Assembly (NCBI GenBank): GCA_951812785.1
Contig: OX638335.1
Location: forward strand, 1,019,501 to 1,083,500
Length of the DNA stretch: 64,000 nt
Reading direction: 5' to 3'
DNA from: an uncultured Gammaproteobacteria bacterium
GTDB lineage: Bacteria; Pseudomonadota; Gammaproteobacteria; UBA4575
Shown here: in pieces, positions 17,055 to 26,454 of the stretch
Position numbering within the stretch: the stretch's first letter is position 1
Layout: each line of letters opens with the position of its first letter
Program-made: the position numbers and the translations under genes
Notes under the pieces: generated by a model
The model's input: only the letters and a program-made list of their open reading frames with translations
The model's database searches: none
Told to the model about the DNA's origin: nothing

Positions 17055-18474
17055 GTTAATTGCTAATAATAAAACGTTGCCGCCTTTGCGAAGCAATTTA
17101 GCAAGCTGAAGTCTATTGCGCTCACCTCCAGAAAGTTCTTTTACTAATTTCTGTTGGCCACTGCCTTTAAAGTTAAATCTACCCACATAGCTTCTTGATG
17201 GCATAGTGTAATTTCCTACAGTAATATTATCTAAGCCATCCGAGATTTCTTGCCACACGGTGTTGTCGCCCTGTAAATCATCGCGCAGTTGATCGACATA
17301 GGATAACGTGACAGATTTACCTACTTTTAATTCTCCACTATCCACTGGCTCTTACCCAACAATCATCTTGAATAATGTTGTTTTACCAACGCCATTGCCA
17401 CCAATGACGCCGACAATAGCGCCTCGAGGAACATTGAAAGAAATATTGTCAAATAACACGCGACCATCAAATTGTTTTGTCACGCCATTTGCTTCAATGA
17501 TTTGATCACCTAATCTGTCGCCTACAGGAATAAATATCTCATTCGTTTCAGCGCGTTTTTGATATTCCTGTGAGTTAAGTTCTTCAAAACGTTTTAAACG
17601 TGCCTTACTTTTAGCTTGGCGTGCTTTGAGATTGCTACGCACCCAGTCCAGCTCTGCTGAAATGGTTTTCATACGTGCTTGCTGTTGCTTTTCTTCTTGT
17701 TGTAAACGTGTCTCTTTTTGGTTTAACCAACTAGAATAGTTACCTTCCCAAGGAATGCCGTGGCCTCTATCTAATTCAAGTATCCAACCGGCAACATTAT
17801 CTAGAAAGTAACGATCGTGAGTGACTGCAATAACAGTACCTTGATATTCCTTTAAGAATTGTTCTAGCCATGACACCGAATCCGCATCTAAATGGTTAGT
17901 TGGATCATCAAGAATAAGCATGTCTAGATCAGAGAGTAATAACTGAAATAACGCAACGCGTCTACGTTCGCCTCCAGAGAGGCGTTCAATATTTGCATCC
18001 CATGGTGGTAGCCGAAGTGCATCTGCAGCAACTTCTAATTTTCGTTCCAAATTCCACCCATCGGCGGCTTCGATTTGATCTTGGAGTTCAGCTTGCTTTG
18101 CGAGTAGCTCTGTCATTTCATCATCAGACATTGGTTCGGCAAACTTTGTGCTGATTTCATTGAAAGCATCTAGCGCTTGCTTAAGAGGCGCGATGCCGAG
18201 TTCTACATTTTCGCGTACATCTAAGGATTTATCTAGTTCAGGCTCTTATTGAAGATACCCAATATTTAAATTAGCTTAGGGACGTGCTTCACTAACATAT
18301 TCTTTATCTACACCGGCCATAATGCGCAGAAGAGTAGATTTACCCGCCACGTTATAACCAAGAACGCCAATTTTTGCGCCAGGGAAAAAATTTAGAGAAA
18401 TATCTTTTAAGAATTTGATTTTTTGGTGGCACGACTTTACCAACGCCACTCATTGAAAAAACATATTGGGCCAT
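17055..18474 (-). pseudogene. ettA: ettA (ABC-F translation factor), decayed and truncated by IS481
   Basis: Reads from ATG 18474 '[17 protein letters not shown]', the EttA N terminus (energy-dependent translational throttle, a ribosome-binding twin-ATPase). One extra base in 'ATTCTTAAAAGATATT' (about 18400) shifts the frame; stops follow in 'EARP-stop-ANLNIGYL' and before 'EPELD'. The long frame 17352-18131 keeps the first ABC signature 'LSGGERRRVALFQLLLSDL', Walker B 'DMLILDDPTNHLD' and second Walker A 'GGNGVGKT'. TAA (17352-17354) follows 'KMIVG', where lysine is expected, then the second signature 'LSGGERNRLQLAKLL'. The last about 80 residues, including the second Walker B, are removed at the IS481 boundary. 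The first Walker A is also altered ('GYNVAGKST'). Clearly dead. Confidence 0.93.
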
Positions 18475-18644
18475 AAATTACTCTATTTATCTGATTGAAT
18501 TCTGATCGGAATGAGTTGTGTTAAGGACTAGTGATGATTTCAAAAATACTTAGTCTAGTCTAGCTAGGTATTTTTCGGTTAAAACCCTCACATCTAGCCC
18601 TTTATATAGGCCAGTAGGGTTAGTTCATCCACAATATTTTGGGG

Positions 18645-18650
18645 TATAAT
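18645..18650 (+). promoter_or_regulatory. probable -10 element of glyA
   Basis: TATAAT in 'GGGGTATAATCGCCCG', 44 bases before the glyA start. The -35 at normal spacing (AGTTCA, 18622-18627) is weak, so the promoter may be activated or extended. Inference only. Confidence 0.4.
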
Positions 18651-18694
18651 CGCCCGATTATGGATTTTGACTATATTTAAACAGGAGTACTTAC

Positions 18695-19951
18695 ATGTTT
18701 TCAGCCGATATGGGTATCAATAGCTTCGACAAGGAACTATCTGATGCAATCAAAAGTGAAATGCAACGTCAGGAAGAGCATATTGAGTTAATTGCTTCAG
18801 AGAACTATGCAAGCCCAAGAGTAATGGAAGCACAGGGCACTGTGTTAACTAACAAGTATGCAGAAGGTTATCCTACTAAGCGTTATTATGGTGGCTGTGA
18901 GCATGTCGATGTTGTTGAGCAATTGGCAATAGATCGTCTTAAAAAATTATATGGTGCAGATTACGCCAACGTACAACCACATTCTGGTTCACAAGCGAAT
19001 GCTGCTGTATTTTTAGCATTATTAGAGCCTAATGACACAGTGTTGGGTATGTCATTAGCACATGGCGGTCATTTAACACATGGCTCACATGTTAACTTCT
19101 CTGGAAAACAATTCAACGCAGTTCAATATGGTTTAAAGCCAGAGACTGGTGAAGTTGATTATGATGAAGTTGAGCGATTAGCTAAGGAACACAAACCTAA
19201 AATGATTATTGCTGGTTTCTCTGCCTATTCACGCGTGATGGATTGGCAACGTTTCCGTGATATTGCGGATAGCGTTGATGCTTATTTCCTCGTAGATATG
19301 GCTCACGTTTCTGGCTTAGTGGCTACTGGCTTGTACCCAAATCCGGTATCAATTGCTGATGTTGTGACTTCAACTACACATAAAACATTACGTGGTCCTC
19401 GTGGCGGTATTATTATTGCTCGTGCAAATGATGAGATAACTAAGAAATTAAACTCTGCAGTATTCCCAGGTATGCAGGGTGGCCCATTAATGCATGTAAT
19501 TGCTGCAAAAGCAGTGGCATTTAAAGAAGCATTAGATCCTGAATTTAAAACTTACCAACAGCAAGTTGTAAAGAATGCTCAAGCAATGGCAACTCAGTTC
19601 CAAAGCCGCGGATATGACATCGTGTCTGGTGGAACAGATGATCACTTAATGTTGGTTGATCTAATTAAGAAAGGCATAACAGGTAAAGCAGCAGATGCCG
19701 CTTTAGGCAATACCAACATCACTGTAAACAAAAACACAGTACCTAATGACCCTCAGTCGCCATTTGTGACTAGCGGTATTCGTGTGGGCTCTCCAGCAAT
19801 CACTACACGTGGCTTCAAAGAAGCCGAGTGCGTTGAGTTAGTTAACTGGATGTGTGATGTGATGGATGATGTTGAGAACGCAGAAATTGGAAATCGTGTT
19901 AAGCAGCAAGTGCTTGAGTTGTGTAAGCGTTTCCCAGTTTACGCTTCTTAA
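18695..19951 (+). CDS. glyA: serine hydroxymethyltransferase
   Basis: 418 residues, the family's length (417 in E. coli). It interconverts serine and glycine, feeding one-carbon units to folate. Marks: '[19 protein letters not shown]', '[20 protein letters not shown]', and the PLP-lysine motif '[12 protein letters not shown]' at about residue 230. The start at ATG 18695 has AACAGGAGT nine bases upstream; the internal ATG six codons later ('MGINSF') is a weaker alternative. It begins the glyA-nrdR-rib run, an order common in gammaproteobacteria. Intact. Confidence 0.98.
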   Translation: MFSADMGINSFDKELSDAIKSEMQRQEEHIELIASENYASPRVMEAQGTVLTNKYAEGYPTKRYYGGCEHVDVVEQLAIDRLKKLYGADYANVQPHSGSQANAAVFLALLEPNDTVLGMSLAHGGHLTHGSHVNFSGKQFNAVQYGLKPETGEVDYDEVERLAKEHKPKMIIAGFSAYSRVMDWQRFRDIADSVDAYFLVDMAHVSGLVATGLYPNPVSIADVVTSTTHKTLRGPRGGIIIARANDEITKKLNSAVFPGMQGGPLMHVIAAKAVAFKEALDPEFKTYQQQVVKNAQAMATQFQSRGYDIVSGGTDDHLMLVDLIKKGITGKAADAALGNTNITVNKNTVPNDPQSPFVTSGIRVGSPAITTRGFKEAECVELVNWMCDVMDDVENAEIGNRVKQQVLELCKRFPVYAS

Positions 19952-19988
19952 GTCTTTGTCTAACCCACTATTATTCTAGAGAAAGACG

Positions 19989-20489
19989 ATGCGCTGTCCA
20001 TTTTGTGGTGCTAACAGTACAAGAGTAATAGATTCCCGTTTAGAGGGAGACGGTAGCCAGGTCCGCCGTCCTAGAGAGTGTGCAAAATGCAAAGAACGTT
20101 GCACTACTTTTGAGACGGCGTAATTAGATCTGCCCAGAATTGTAAAACGTGATGGTCGGCGCGAAGAATTCACTACTGACAAACTTCGTTCCGGTATTGT
20201 TCACTCAATTGAAAAAAGACCTGTATCAACCGATCAGGTAGAAAAAATCATTGATCATATTCGTCGTCTCTGCCTGGCTTATGGCGATAGAGAAATGCCT
20301 GCCAACCAATTAGGTGAATGGGTAATGCATGAATTAAGAAATGTTGATCAAGTTGCTTACGTTCGCTTTGCATCGGTATATCGTTCATTTACCGATGTTC
20401 AAGAATTCCGAGAAATTATTGAACACGTTGAAAATGATCTTTCTCCGGAAATGCGAAAAAGTCAGTTGTCCTTGATTTCAGATAGCTAA
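19989..20489 (+). pseudogene. nrdR: transcriptional repressor NrdR, interrupted by a nonsense codon
   Basis: The frame from ATG 19989 gives the NrdR zinc ribbon '[18 protein letters not shown]' and '[14 protein letters not shown]', then TAA at 20121-20123, then continues in frame 'LDLPRIVKRDGRREEF' and the ATP-cone to a stop at 20487-20489 ('SQLSLISDS'). Intact NrdR reads Glu at the stop position ('FETAE'), so a single GAA to TAA change explains the break. NrdR represses ribonucleotide reductase operons in response to dATP/ATP. Total length without the stop, 166 codons, is normal and all four zinc cysteines remain, so the mutation is very young. Confidence 0.93.
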
Positions 20490-20496
20490 CATTAGC

Positions 20497-21612
20497 ATGA
20501 CGAATCAACGCGATGTCGAGTGCATGTCGCTAGCACTACGTCTTGCAAAACGCGGTTATTACACCACCAGACCTAATCCTAACGTTGGATGCGTTATAAC
20601 GGATAAGCATGGCGATATAGTTGGCACTGGTTATCATGCTAGGGCAGGCAGGGCCCACGCTGAAATAAATGCGCTTGAAGAAGCAGGGGAAAGAGCGATT
20701 GGTGGCACAGCATACGTGACACTTGAGCCCTGTTGTCATCAAGGTAAAACTGGCCCGTGCACACAGGCATTAATTGATGCCAAGATTGCTAATGTAGTGA
20801 TAGCTATGCAAGACCCAAACCCACTTGTTGCAGGGAAGGGGGTGGAACAACTGCGACAACAAGGTATTAACGTTTCAGACAATAATCTATTGAACCAACA
20901 AGCTAACAAGCTGAATCGTGGATTCATAAAGCGCATGTCTCAAGGAATCCCCTGGGTAACAGTTAAAACAGCAACAAGTATAGATGGCCGTATTTCTTTA
21001 AGTAACGGTAAGTCGAAATGGATTACATCTGAACATGCACGCAAAGATGTGCAGAAACTGAGAGCAAGCAATGATGCTATATTGACGGGAATCGGCACTG
21101 TGCTTGCTGACAATCCTTCATTGAATGTACGTCTTAAAAGCGAACAGCTTGGTATTAATGGAAATATTATTCAGCCTTGTCGAGTCGTGATTGATCCACA
21201 GCTAAAAATATCTCCTGAAGCGAAATTATTGAGTCTTAAAGGGAATGCATTAATATTTACTGAGAATAATGTAGATAGTAGTAAATTTAGCGATATTCAA
21301 AACTGCCAAATAATTCAATTGCCTAATAACAATGGGAAATTCAATTTACGTTTGGTGCTAGAAAAATTATCGTCATTGGAAATTAATAGCATTATGGTAG
21401 AAGCGGGTTCAGCATTGGTCGGCGAATTGATTAATGCCAAGCTAGTGGATGAACTAGTACATTACATATCACCTAAAGTTATGGGTAACACAGCTAAGGG
21501 AATGCTTGATATTGATGAGATCAAGTGCATGGATGATTGTATATCTTTGCAATATTCTGATATTAGAAAAATTGGAAGTGATTTGCGAATCACTTCTTTA
21601 ATCACTTATTAA
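20497..21612 (+). CDS. ribD: bifunctional diaminohydroxyphosphoribosylaminopyrimidine deaminase / 5-amino-6-(5-phosphoribosylamino)uracil reductase
   Basis: 371 residues, the usual RibD length. The N-terminal cytidine-deaminase-like domain shows 'HAEINALEEAGE' (zinc His and catalytic Glu, about residues 53-64) and 'TLEPCCHQGKTGPCTQALI' (zinc cysteines). The C-terminal DHFR-like reductase has 'TVKTATSIDGRIS' and 'GIGTVLADNPSLNVR'. It carries out the second and third steps of riboflavin synthesis from GTP. It begins 7 bases after the nrdR stop. Intact. Confidence 0.97.
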   Translation: MTNQRDVECMSLALRLAKRGYYTTRPNPNVGCVITDKHGDIVGTGYHARAGRAHAEINALEEAGERAIGGTAYVTLEPCCHQGKTGPCTQALIDAKIANVVIAMQDPNPLVAGKGVEQLRQQGINVSDNNLLNQQANKLNRGFIKRMSQGIPWVTVKTATSIDGRISLSNGKSKWITSEHARKDVQKLRASNDAILTGIGTVLADNPSLNVRLKSEQLGINGNIIQPCRVVIDPQLKISPEAKLLSLKGNALIFTENNVDSSKFSDIQNCQIIQLPNNNGKFNLRLVLEKLSSLEINSIMVEAGSALVGELINAKLVDELVHYISPKVMGNTAKGMLDIDEIKCMDDCISLQYSDIRKIGSDLRITSLITY

Positions 21613-21620
21613 AAATCATT

Positions 21621-22195
21621 ATATCAACAATAGTCGCTGTAGAAAAAAATGGAAAAATCTGTATTGCTGCAGATACTCTCACCACCTTTGGTGACGTTCG
21701 TCAAAGTAACAAATATGATTTAACTAGCGAAAAAATATTGTGGCATGAAGATAGTTATATCGGTATCGCGCGGAAGCGCGGCACACCACTTGGTGATTAA
21801 ACATGTACTTGAAAAAGAATCGTCCTTGATAAATTTGGAATCATCAATAGATGTTTATAAGACATTTTTAGATCTTCATCCTATTTTAAAGGAACAGTAT
21901 TTTTTAAATCCTAAAGATGAAGATGATGATGCTTATGAAGCTTCACGCATTGATGCTTTGATTGTCAATAAGAAAGGTATATTTGGGGGTGTATTCCTTG
22001 CGTGAAGTTTTTCAATATAAAAACTTTTGGGCGATTGGTGCTGGTGCAGAGATTGCTTTAGGCGCATTGTATGCTATGTATAAACTAGAAGAGGATGCTG
22101 AAAAAATTGCCACCTGCGCAATTGAAGCTAGCGCTGAGTTTCATACCAGTACCGCACTACCTTTAACTAAATATTGCATTGAGTTTGAAAGTTAA
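21621..22195 (+). pseudogene. proteasome-like Ntn-hydrolase family protein, two frameshifts
   Basis: Three overlapping frames together give one protein: 'STIVAVEKNGKICIAADTLT' and 'TFGDVRQSNKYDL' from 21621; then, after a shift near 21768, 'GSAAHHLVIKHVLEKESS' and 'LHPILKEQYFLNPKDEDDDA'; then, after an extra G in a G5 run near 21987, 'VYSLREVFQYKNFWAIGAG' and 'EIALGALYAMYKLEE'. The Thr-x-Val-Ala-Val start and Ala-Ala-Asp-Thr match the N-terminal-nucleophile proteasome beta fold, seen in a gammaproteobacterial family of unknown role. The start is ATA rather than ATG. It sits inside the riboflavin operon without breaking transcription. Confidence 0.82.
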
Positions 22196-22199
22196 TTAA

Positions 22200-22790
22200 A
22201 TGTTTACAGGAATAATTCAAGCCATTGGGACAGTTTCTGAAATACAGATCAATAAAGGCTCTTATGTATTATCCATAAGCACGCCTGATAATTTCCTTGA
22301 TAAGGTGAAAGTTGGAGATAGTATCTGTGTTCACGGTGCTTGTTTAACAGCTACCAAACTTGAAGGCAATGTATTTAAAACTGATGTTTCAGTCGAGACA
22401 ATTCGCTGTACTTCATTCAAGCAATTAGAAAAAAATAGTAAGGTGAATCTAGAGTTGGCATTAACGCTGTCGGATCATTTGGGTGGACACCTTGTAACAG
22501 GCCATGTTGATGGCATTGGAAAAGTGAAAAGTATTGAAAAAGAGAGTAATTCAACTTGCTTAACTGTTACTGCTCCTAAAGATATTGCAAAGTATATAGC
22601 TAGAAAAGGCTCAGTCTGTATAGATGGAGTTAGCCTCACTGTTAACGATGTTGATGGCGATGATTTCACAGTTAATATTATTCCGCATACCCTTGAGAAT
22701 ACCGCTATGATAGAATATCAGACTGACGCAATTATCAATTTAGAAATCGATCTCATTGCTCGTTATGTAGAACGACTGCATACATATTAA
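22200..22790 (+). CDS. ribE: riboflavin synthase (alpha chain)
   Basis: 196 residues in two similar lumazine-binding halves: 'MFTGIIQAIGTVSEI' and 'LGGHLVTGHVDGIGKVKSI'. 'GACLTATKLEGNVFKTDVS' in the first half and 'GVSLTVNDVDGDDFTVNIIP' in the second are the ligand sites. It dismutates two 6,7-dimethyl-8-ribityllumazines to riboflavin. Starts 4 bases after the Ntn-hydrolase remnant; ribBA follows after 13 bases. Intact. This gene is also called ribC in some bacteria. Confidence 0.96.
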   Translation: MFTGIIQAIGTVSEIQINKGSYVLSISTPDNFLDKVKVGDSICVHGACLTATKLEGNVFKTDVSVETIRCTSFKQLEKNSKVNLELALTLSDHLGGHLVTGHVDGIGKVKSIEKESNSTCLTVTAPKDIAKYIARKGSVCIDGVSLTVNDVDGDDFTVNIIPHTLENTAMIEYQTDAIINLEIDLIARYVERLHTY

Positions 22791-22803
22791 TTAACTCTCA
22801 CTT

Positions 22804-23973
22804 ATGAAATTTAACTCAACTGAAGAAATTATTGAAGATATTGCTGCTGGCAAAATGGTAGTAATTCTTGATGATGAAGACCGTGAAAATGAAGGTGACC
22901 TCCTCATGGCAGCCTCAATGGTGAGGCCTGAAGATATTAACTTTATGGCGAAATTTGGGCGCGGTCTAATTTGTTTGACTTTGACTAAAGAGCGTTGCCA
23001 ACAATTGAATCTACCTTTGATGGTTGATGTGACAGAAGCTGATCACACAACAAATTTTACTATCTCTATTGAAGCCAGCGAAGGAGTCACCACAGGAATT
23101 TCTGCCTACGATCGTGCCCACACAATTCGGACGGCAGTAGCACCCAATGCAAACATTAACAGTATTACCCAACCTGGGCATATATTTCCATTAATGTCTC
23201 AAGCAGGGGGAGTATTGACGCGCGCTGGCCATACTGAAGCAGGATGCGATTACGCTAGACTTGCTCAGTTAGAACCCGCTTCGGTGATCGTTGAAATCAT
23301 GGATGAAGATGGCAGCATGGCGAGACGACCGCAATTAGAAAAATTTGCGAAAGAGCATAACCTGAAAATAGGCTCAATTGAGGATCTAATACGTTATAGG
23401 ATTCAAAATGAGCGAACAGTTTACCGGCAATCATCACAACCTTTTTCAACGGAATGCGGTCAGTTTGATTTACTAACATACGCAGATTCAGTAAACAAAG
23501 AAGTTCATTTTGCCCTAGTTAAAGGTGATATAACCTCTGACATGCCAGTATTAACGCGAGTGCATATAGAAAATACACTGTGTGATACTTTATTTGGAAA
23601 TGGTTTTGGTTGCGGCTGGCCAATACGTGACGCAATGAATAGGATTGCTGAGGAAGGAACTGGCATTGTGGTTGTATTACGTGTTGCCAATGATAGTGAT
23701 TCTTTATGTAGCCAATTGAAAAATATGGAGTTCTACAACAAAGATAAATTCAAGGAAAGTGATTCTCATCGTATGGATTTACTCAATAAAGAGAAGTTCA
23801 AAGATGATTCCCCTAGACCTCCTATGGATCGTTGGACTTTAGGTGTGGGCGGCCAGATACTTCATGATCTGGGTGTGAAAAAAATGCGTCTGCTAAGTGC
23901 GCCGCAGGTATTTCATGGTTTAGGCGGGTTTGGCTTGGAGATTGTAGAATACGTAGATGGAAATAAAGATTAA
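22804..23973 (+). CDS. ribBA: 3,4-dihydroxy-2-butanone-4-phosphate synthase with a degenerate GTP cyclohydrolase II-like domain (RibBX type)
   Basis: 389 residues. The N-terminal RibB domain keeps its acidic loop 'LDDEDRENEGDLLMAASM' and 'RAGHTEAGCDYARLAQL', so it should convert ribulose 5-phosphate to the four-carbon unit of riboflavin. The C-terminal half has the GTP cyclohydrolase II fold outline ('VHIENTLCDTLFG', 'KKMRLLSAPQVFHGLGGFGL') but lacks the zinc cysteines and the Ser-x-Arg-Cys-Asp-Cys block, and has a hydrophilic insertion near residues 310-335. Such RibBX proteins are known in Shewanella and relatives, where the second domain is catalytically inactive. A separate ribA must lie outside the window. 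Overlaps ribH by one base. Confidence 0.93.
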   Translation: MKFNSTEEIIEDIAAGKMVVILDDEDRENEGDLLMAASMVRPEDINFMAKFGRGLICLTLTKERCQQLNLPLMVDVTEADHTTNFTISIEASEGVTTGISAYDRAHTIRTAVAPNANINSITQPGHIFPLMSQAGGVLTRAGHTEAGCDYARLAQLEPASVIVEIMDEDGSMARRPQLEKFAKEHNLKIGSIEDLIRYRIQNERTVYRQSSQPFSTECGQFDLLTYADSVNKEVHFALVKGDITSDMPVLTRVHIENTLCDTLFGNGFGCGWPIRDAMNRIAEEGTGIVVVLRVANDSDSLCSQLKNMEFYNKDKFKESDSHRMDLLNKEKFKDDSPRPPMDRWTLGVGGQILHDLGVKKMRLLSAPQVFHGLGGFGLEIVEYVDGNKD

Positions 23974-24455
23974 TGAAGTTACAGAAAAATGAAACAGGAG
24001 ATCTATCTCCAGGTAAGGCTCGCTTTGCAATCGTTGCAGCAAGATTCAATAGCAATATTGTTAATAATTTACTGAAAGGTGTCACAGATACTTTGCTTGA
24101 AAATGGGGTAGCAGAAAAAGATATAGACGTTATTTATGTACCGGGAGCATTTGAAATTCCATTAGCCGCTATGCATCTTGTCGATGCAGAGGAACATGCT
24201 GCGATTATTACATTAGGTTGTGTTATTCAAGGGGATACCCCTCATTTTGGTTTTGTTGCAGGTGAGTGTGCCAGAGGCGTGATGGATGTCAGTTTAAGTA
24301 CAGGGATTCCTGTGGTATTTGGAGTATTAACGACAAATACACCAGAACAAGCGCAACTTAGATCACAAGTGGATGGTGAAAATAAAGGTGTAGATTGTGC
24401 CTTATGTGCGTTAGAAATGTGCAATGTTATTAAAGACATCCGGAAAGAGTCTTGA
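23973..24455 (+). CDS. ribH: 6,7-dimethyl-8-ribityllumazine synthase
   Basis: 160 residues. Signature blocks are 'FAIVAARFNSNIVNNLLKG', 'VIYVPGAFEIPLAAMHL', 'ITLGCVIQGDTPHFGFVAGE' with the catalytic His in 'DTPHF', and 'PVVFGVLTTNTPEQAQLRS'. It condenses the RibB product with the pyrimidine to lumazine, forming icosahedral or pentameric assemblies. Its ATG overlaps the ribBA stop (TAATG), and its stop overlaps the nusB start. Intact. Confidence 0.97.
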   Translation: MKLQKNETGDLSPGKARFAIVAARFNSNIVNNLLKGVTDTLLENGVAEKDIDVIYVPGAFEIPLAAMHLVDAEEHAAIITLGCVIQGDTPHFGFVAGECARGVMDVSLSTGIPVVFGVLTTNTPEQAQLRSQVDGENKGVDCALCALEMCNVIKDIRKES

Positions 24456-24904
24456 ATCAAGAAGGTAGTAGAGCTTTATTCCATAAGCGACAATGCTCGA
24501 GAAGACTAGCACTACAAGCAATGTATCAATGGCATTTGACCGAAGAGGATGCTGATACGCTAGTCATACAATATAAAGAAGATGAGTTCTGGCCTAAATC
24601 TGACCATGAATATTTTGCACAGTTAGTGGCTGGCAGCATCAAGCAATGTGATGTTATTGATGAAAATATTAATAACACATCAGAATACACTGTAGATCAG
24701 ATTGACCCTATAGAACTAGCTGCATTGCGCGTCGCAACTTATGAATTAATCAATTGCGTTCAAATACCGGAAAAAGTAATTATTTCAGAAGCCATTAGAT
24801 TGTGTAAAAAATTTGGGTCTGATGAAGGGTTTAAATTAGTTAATGTTATTTTGGATAAATTAATGGGAAAATTTAATCGCAAAAAGATGCTCAAGAAAAG
24901 TTGA
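24452..24904 (+). CDS. nusB: transcription antitermination protein NusB
   Basis: 150 residues, all-helical, with 'RRLALQAMYQWHLTEED' and 'PIELAALRVATYELINCVQI' and 'SEAIRLCKKFGSDEGFKLVN', the boxA/NusE-binding framework. NusB with S10 joins the rRNA antitermination complex. The only plausible start is TTG 24452, which overlaps the ribH stop as TTGA. ribH-nusB-thiL is a conserved order. Intact. Confidence 0.95.
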   Translation: MNQEGSRALFHKRQCSRRLALQAMYQWHLTEEDADTLVIQYKEDEFWPKSDHEYFAQLVAGSIKQCDVIDENINNTSEYTVDQIDPIELAALRVATYELINCVQIPEKVIISEAIRLCKKFGSDEGFKLVNVILDKLMGKFNRKKMLKKS

Positions 24905-25842
24905 ACGAAAAAGACATCATCCAAAAATATTTTACCAAAGCTATCAATGAGCAATCAGTCATTGCAGGAATAGGGGATGATGCTGCCATTGTAAGCGTGA
25001 GCAGTGGATGTGAGTTAGTAATGACCACTGACACAATGCTCGAAGGAAAACATTTTTCTAAACAAGCGCCAGCTTATGCTGTTGGCTATAAATTAATGGC
25101 ATCTAACTTAAGTGATATCGCAGCTATGGGTGCTGCACCGCGTTGGGCAATGTTAAATCTCACTTTAAGTTCATTGGATCAATCTTGGTTAAAAGGATTT
25201 TCTAAGGGGCTGTTAGAATGCGCGCAAGCTCATAATGTCGTATTGATTGGTGGTGATACAACTAGCGGCGATTGCTTAAATGTTTCTGTTCAGTTGATTG
25301 GTGAAGTGCCAATAAGCAAGGCGATGTTGCGCAGCAATGCTCAAGTTAACGACAAAATTTATGTGACTGGCATCATTGGTAACGCGGCAAGCGCATTGCG
25401 TCATTTGCAACAAAAAAAGTTCAACCACCACAATTTATCGGCAGCACAATACTGCGCGCTATATATGCCTGATTCACGAATAAATCTTGCAATTGAACTA
25501 CGAGAAATTGCTAATGCAGCCATCGACATATCAGATGGATTGTTAAACGAGTTAGAAATCGTATGTAATACTAGTGGCACAGGTGCAAAATTACAGCTTG
25601 ATAAAATTCCCTTAGCTAAGGAAATTAGCACAGAAAATGCAATAACTGGAGGAGAGGATTATGAGCTTCTATTCACCATCCCGGATAAATATACTGATCA
25701 GATCAGTTTGCTTGCCCACAAACATGATTGCTTGATTAGCCAAATTGGCGAGATTACTAATAACAATGTAGTTGATATATACGAATACAATCGATCAATA
25801 CCTCATCCAAAACGTTCAGGTTATGACCATTTTGCAAAATAA
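24901..25842 (+). CDS. thiL: thiamine-monophosphate kinase
   Basis: 313 residues. ThiL phosphorylates thiamine monophosphate to the active diphosphate. Conserved sites: 'GIGDDAAIVS' near the N terminus, 'MTTDTMLEGKHF', 'ASNLSDIAAMGAAPRWAML', 'VLIGGDTTSGD', 'AIDISDGLLNEL' and 'ITGGEDYELLFT'. Like nusB it starts with TTG overlapping the previous stop (TTGA at 24901-24904), so translation is coupled. Intact. Confidence 0.96.
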   Translation: MNEKDIIQKYFTKAINEQSVIAGIGDDAAIVSVSSGCELVMTTDTMLEGKHFSKQAPAYAVGYKLMASNLSDIAAMGAAPRWAMLNLTLSSLDQSWLKGFSKGLLECAQAHNVVLIGGDTTSGDCLNVSVQLIGEVPISKAMLRSNAQVNDKIYVTGIIGNAASALRHLQQKKFNHHNLSAAQYCALYMPDSRINLAIELREIANAAIDISDGLLNELEIVCNTSGTGAKLQLDKIPLAKEISTENAITGGEDYELLFTIPDKYTDQISLLAHKHDCLISQIGEITNNNVVDIYEYNRSIPHPKRSGYDHFAK

Positions 25843-25845
25843 CTA

Positions 25846-26331
25846 ATGAGTAATAATCCTACGTGGAAAACTATTTTAACTAATCCTATCCATTTTCTAG
25901 CATTTGGATTTGGCAGTGGTTTAGCACCAAAAGCACCTGGCACCTTTGGAACACTAGTTGCCATCCCGATCTATTTATTACTAGAGCCTTTAAATTTAGT
26001 AAATTTTCTAGTAGTACTTACGCTGCTGATCATATTCAGCTTCTACATTGCGGGTAAGTCTGCACAATTGTTGGGCATTCATGACCATGGTGGGATTGTT
26101 ATTGATGAAATCTGCGGCTATCTGGTCACCATGGCGATTGCTCCTCCCGGCTGGCAGTGGATAATCATTGGATTTATCCTGTTTCGGATTTTCGATATTC
26201 TTAAGCCCTGGCCAATAAATTTCCTCGACAAGAAAATTTCTGGAGGTGTTGGTATCGTATTAGATGACCTAATGGCGGGAATATATGCCTTATTGTCGCT
26301 TGAGCTTCTAAGCAGAGTAGTAATAAGTTAA
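25846..26331 (+). CDS. pgpA: phosphatidylglycerophosphatase A
   Basis: 161 residues. The inner-membrane enzyme makes phosphatidylglycerol from its phosphate. Motifs: 'HFLAFGFGSGLAPKAPGTFG' at the N terminus, 'GIVIDEICGYLVTM' with the catalytic acidic pair, and 'FRIFDILKPWPINFLDKK', plus 'GGVGIVLDDLMAGIYA'. Four hydrophobic segments fit the family. It follows thiL after 3 bases, the usual thiL-pgpA pair, and closes the operon. Intact. Confidence 0.95.
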   Translation: MSNNPTWKTILTNPIHFLAFGFGSGLAPKAPGTFGTLVAIPIYLLLEPLNLVNFLVVLTLLIIFSFYIAGKSAQLLGIHDHGGIVIDEICGYLVTMAIAPPGWQWIIIGFILFRIFDILKPWPINFLDKKISGGVGIVLDDLMAGIYALLSLELLSRVVIS

Positions 26332-26454
26332 TACCAAAACTCAAGAAGAAGTCTAAGTACTCAAACACATAAGCTTGTAGAAACATTGCAATAGCCCTAG
26401 TCTGGGTTATCATCTGCATCGTCTTAATCTATCTATCAAAGCGTAGGTCTCTAC

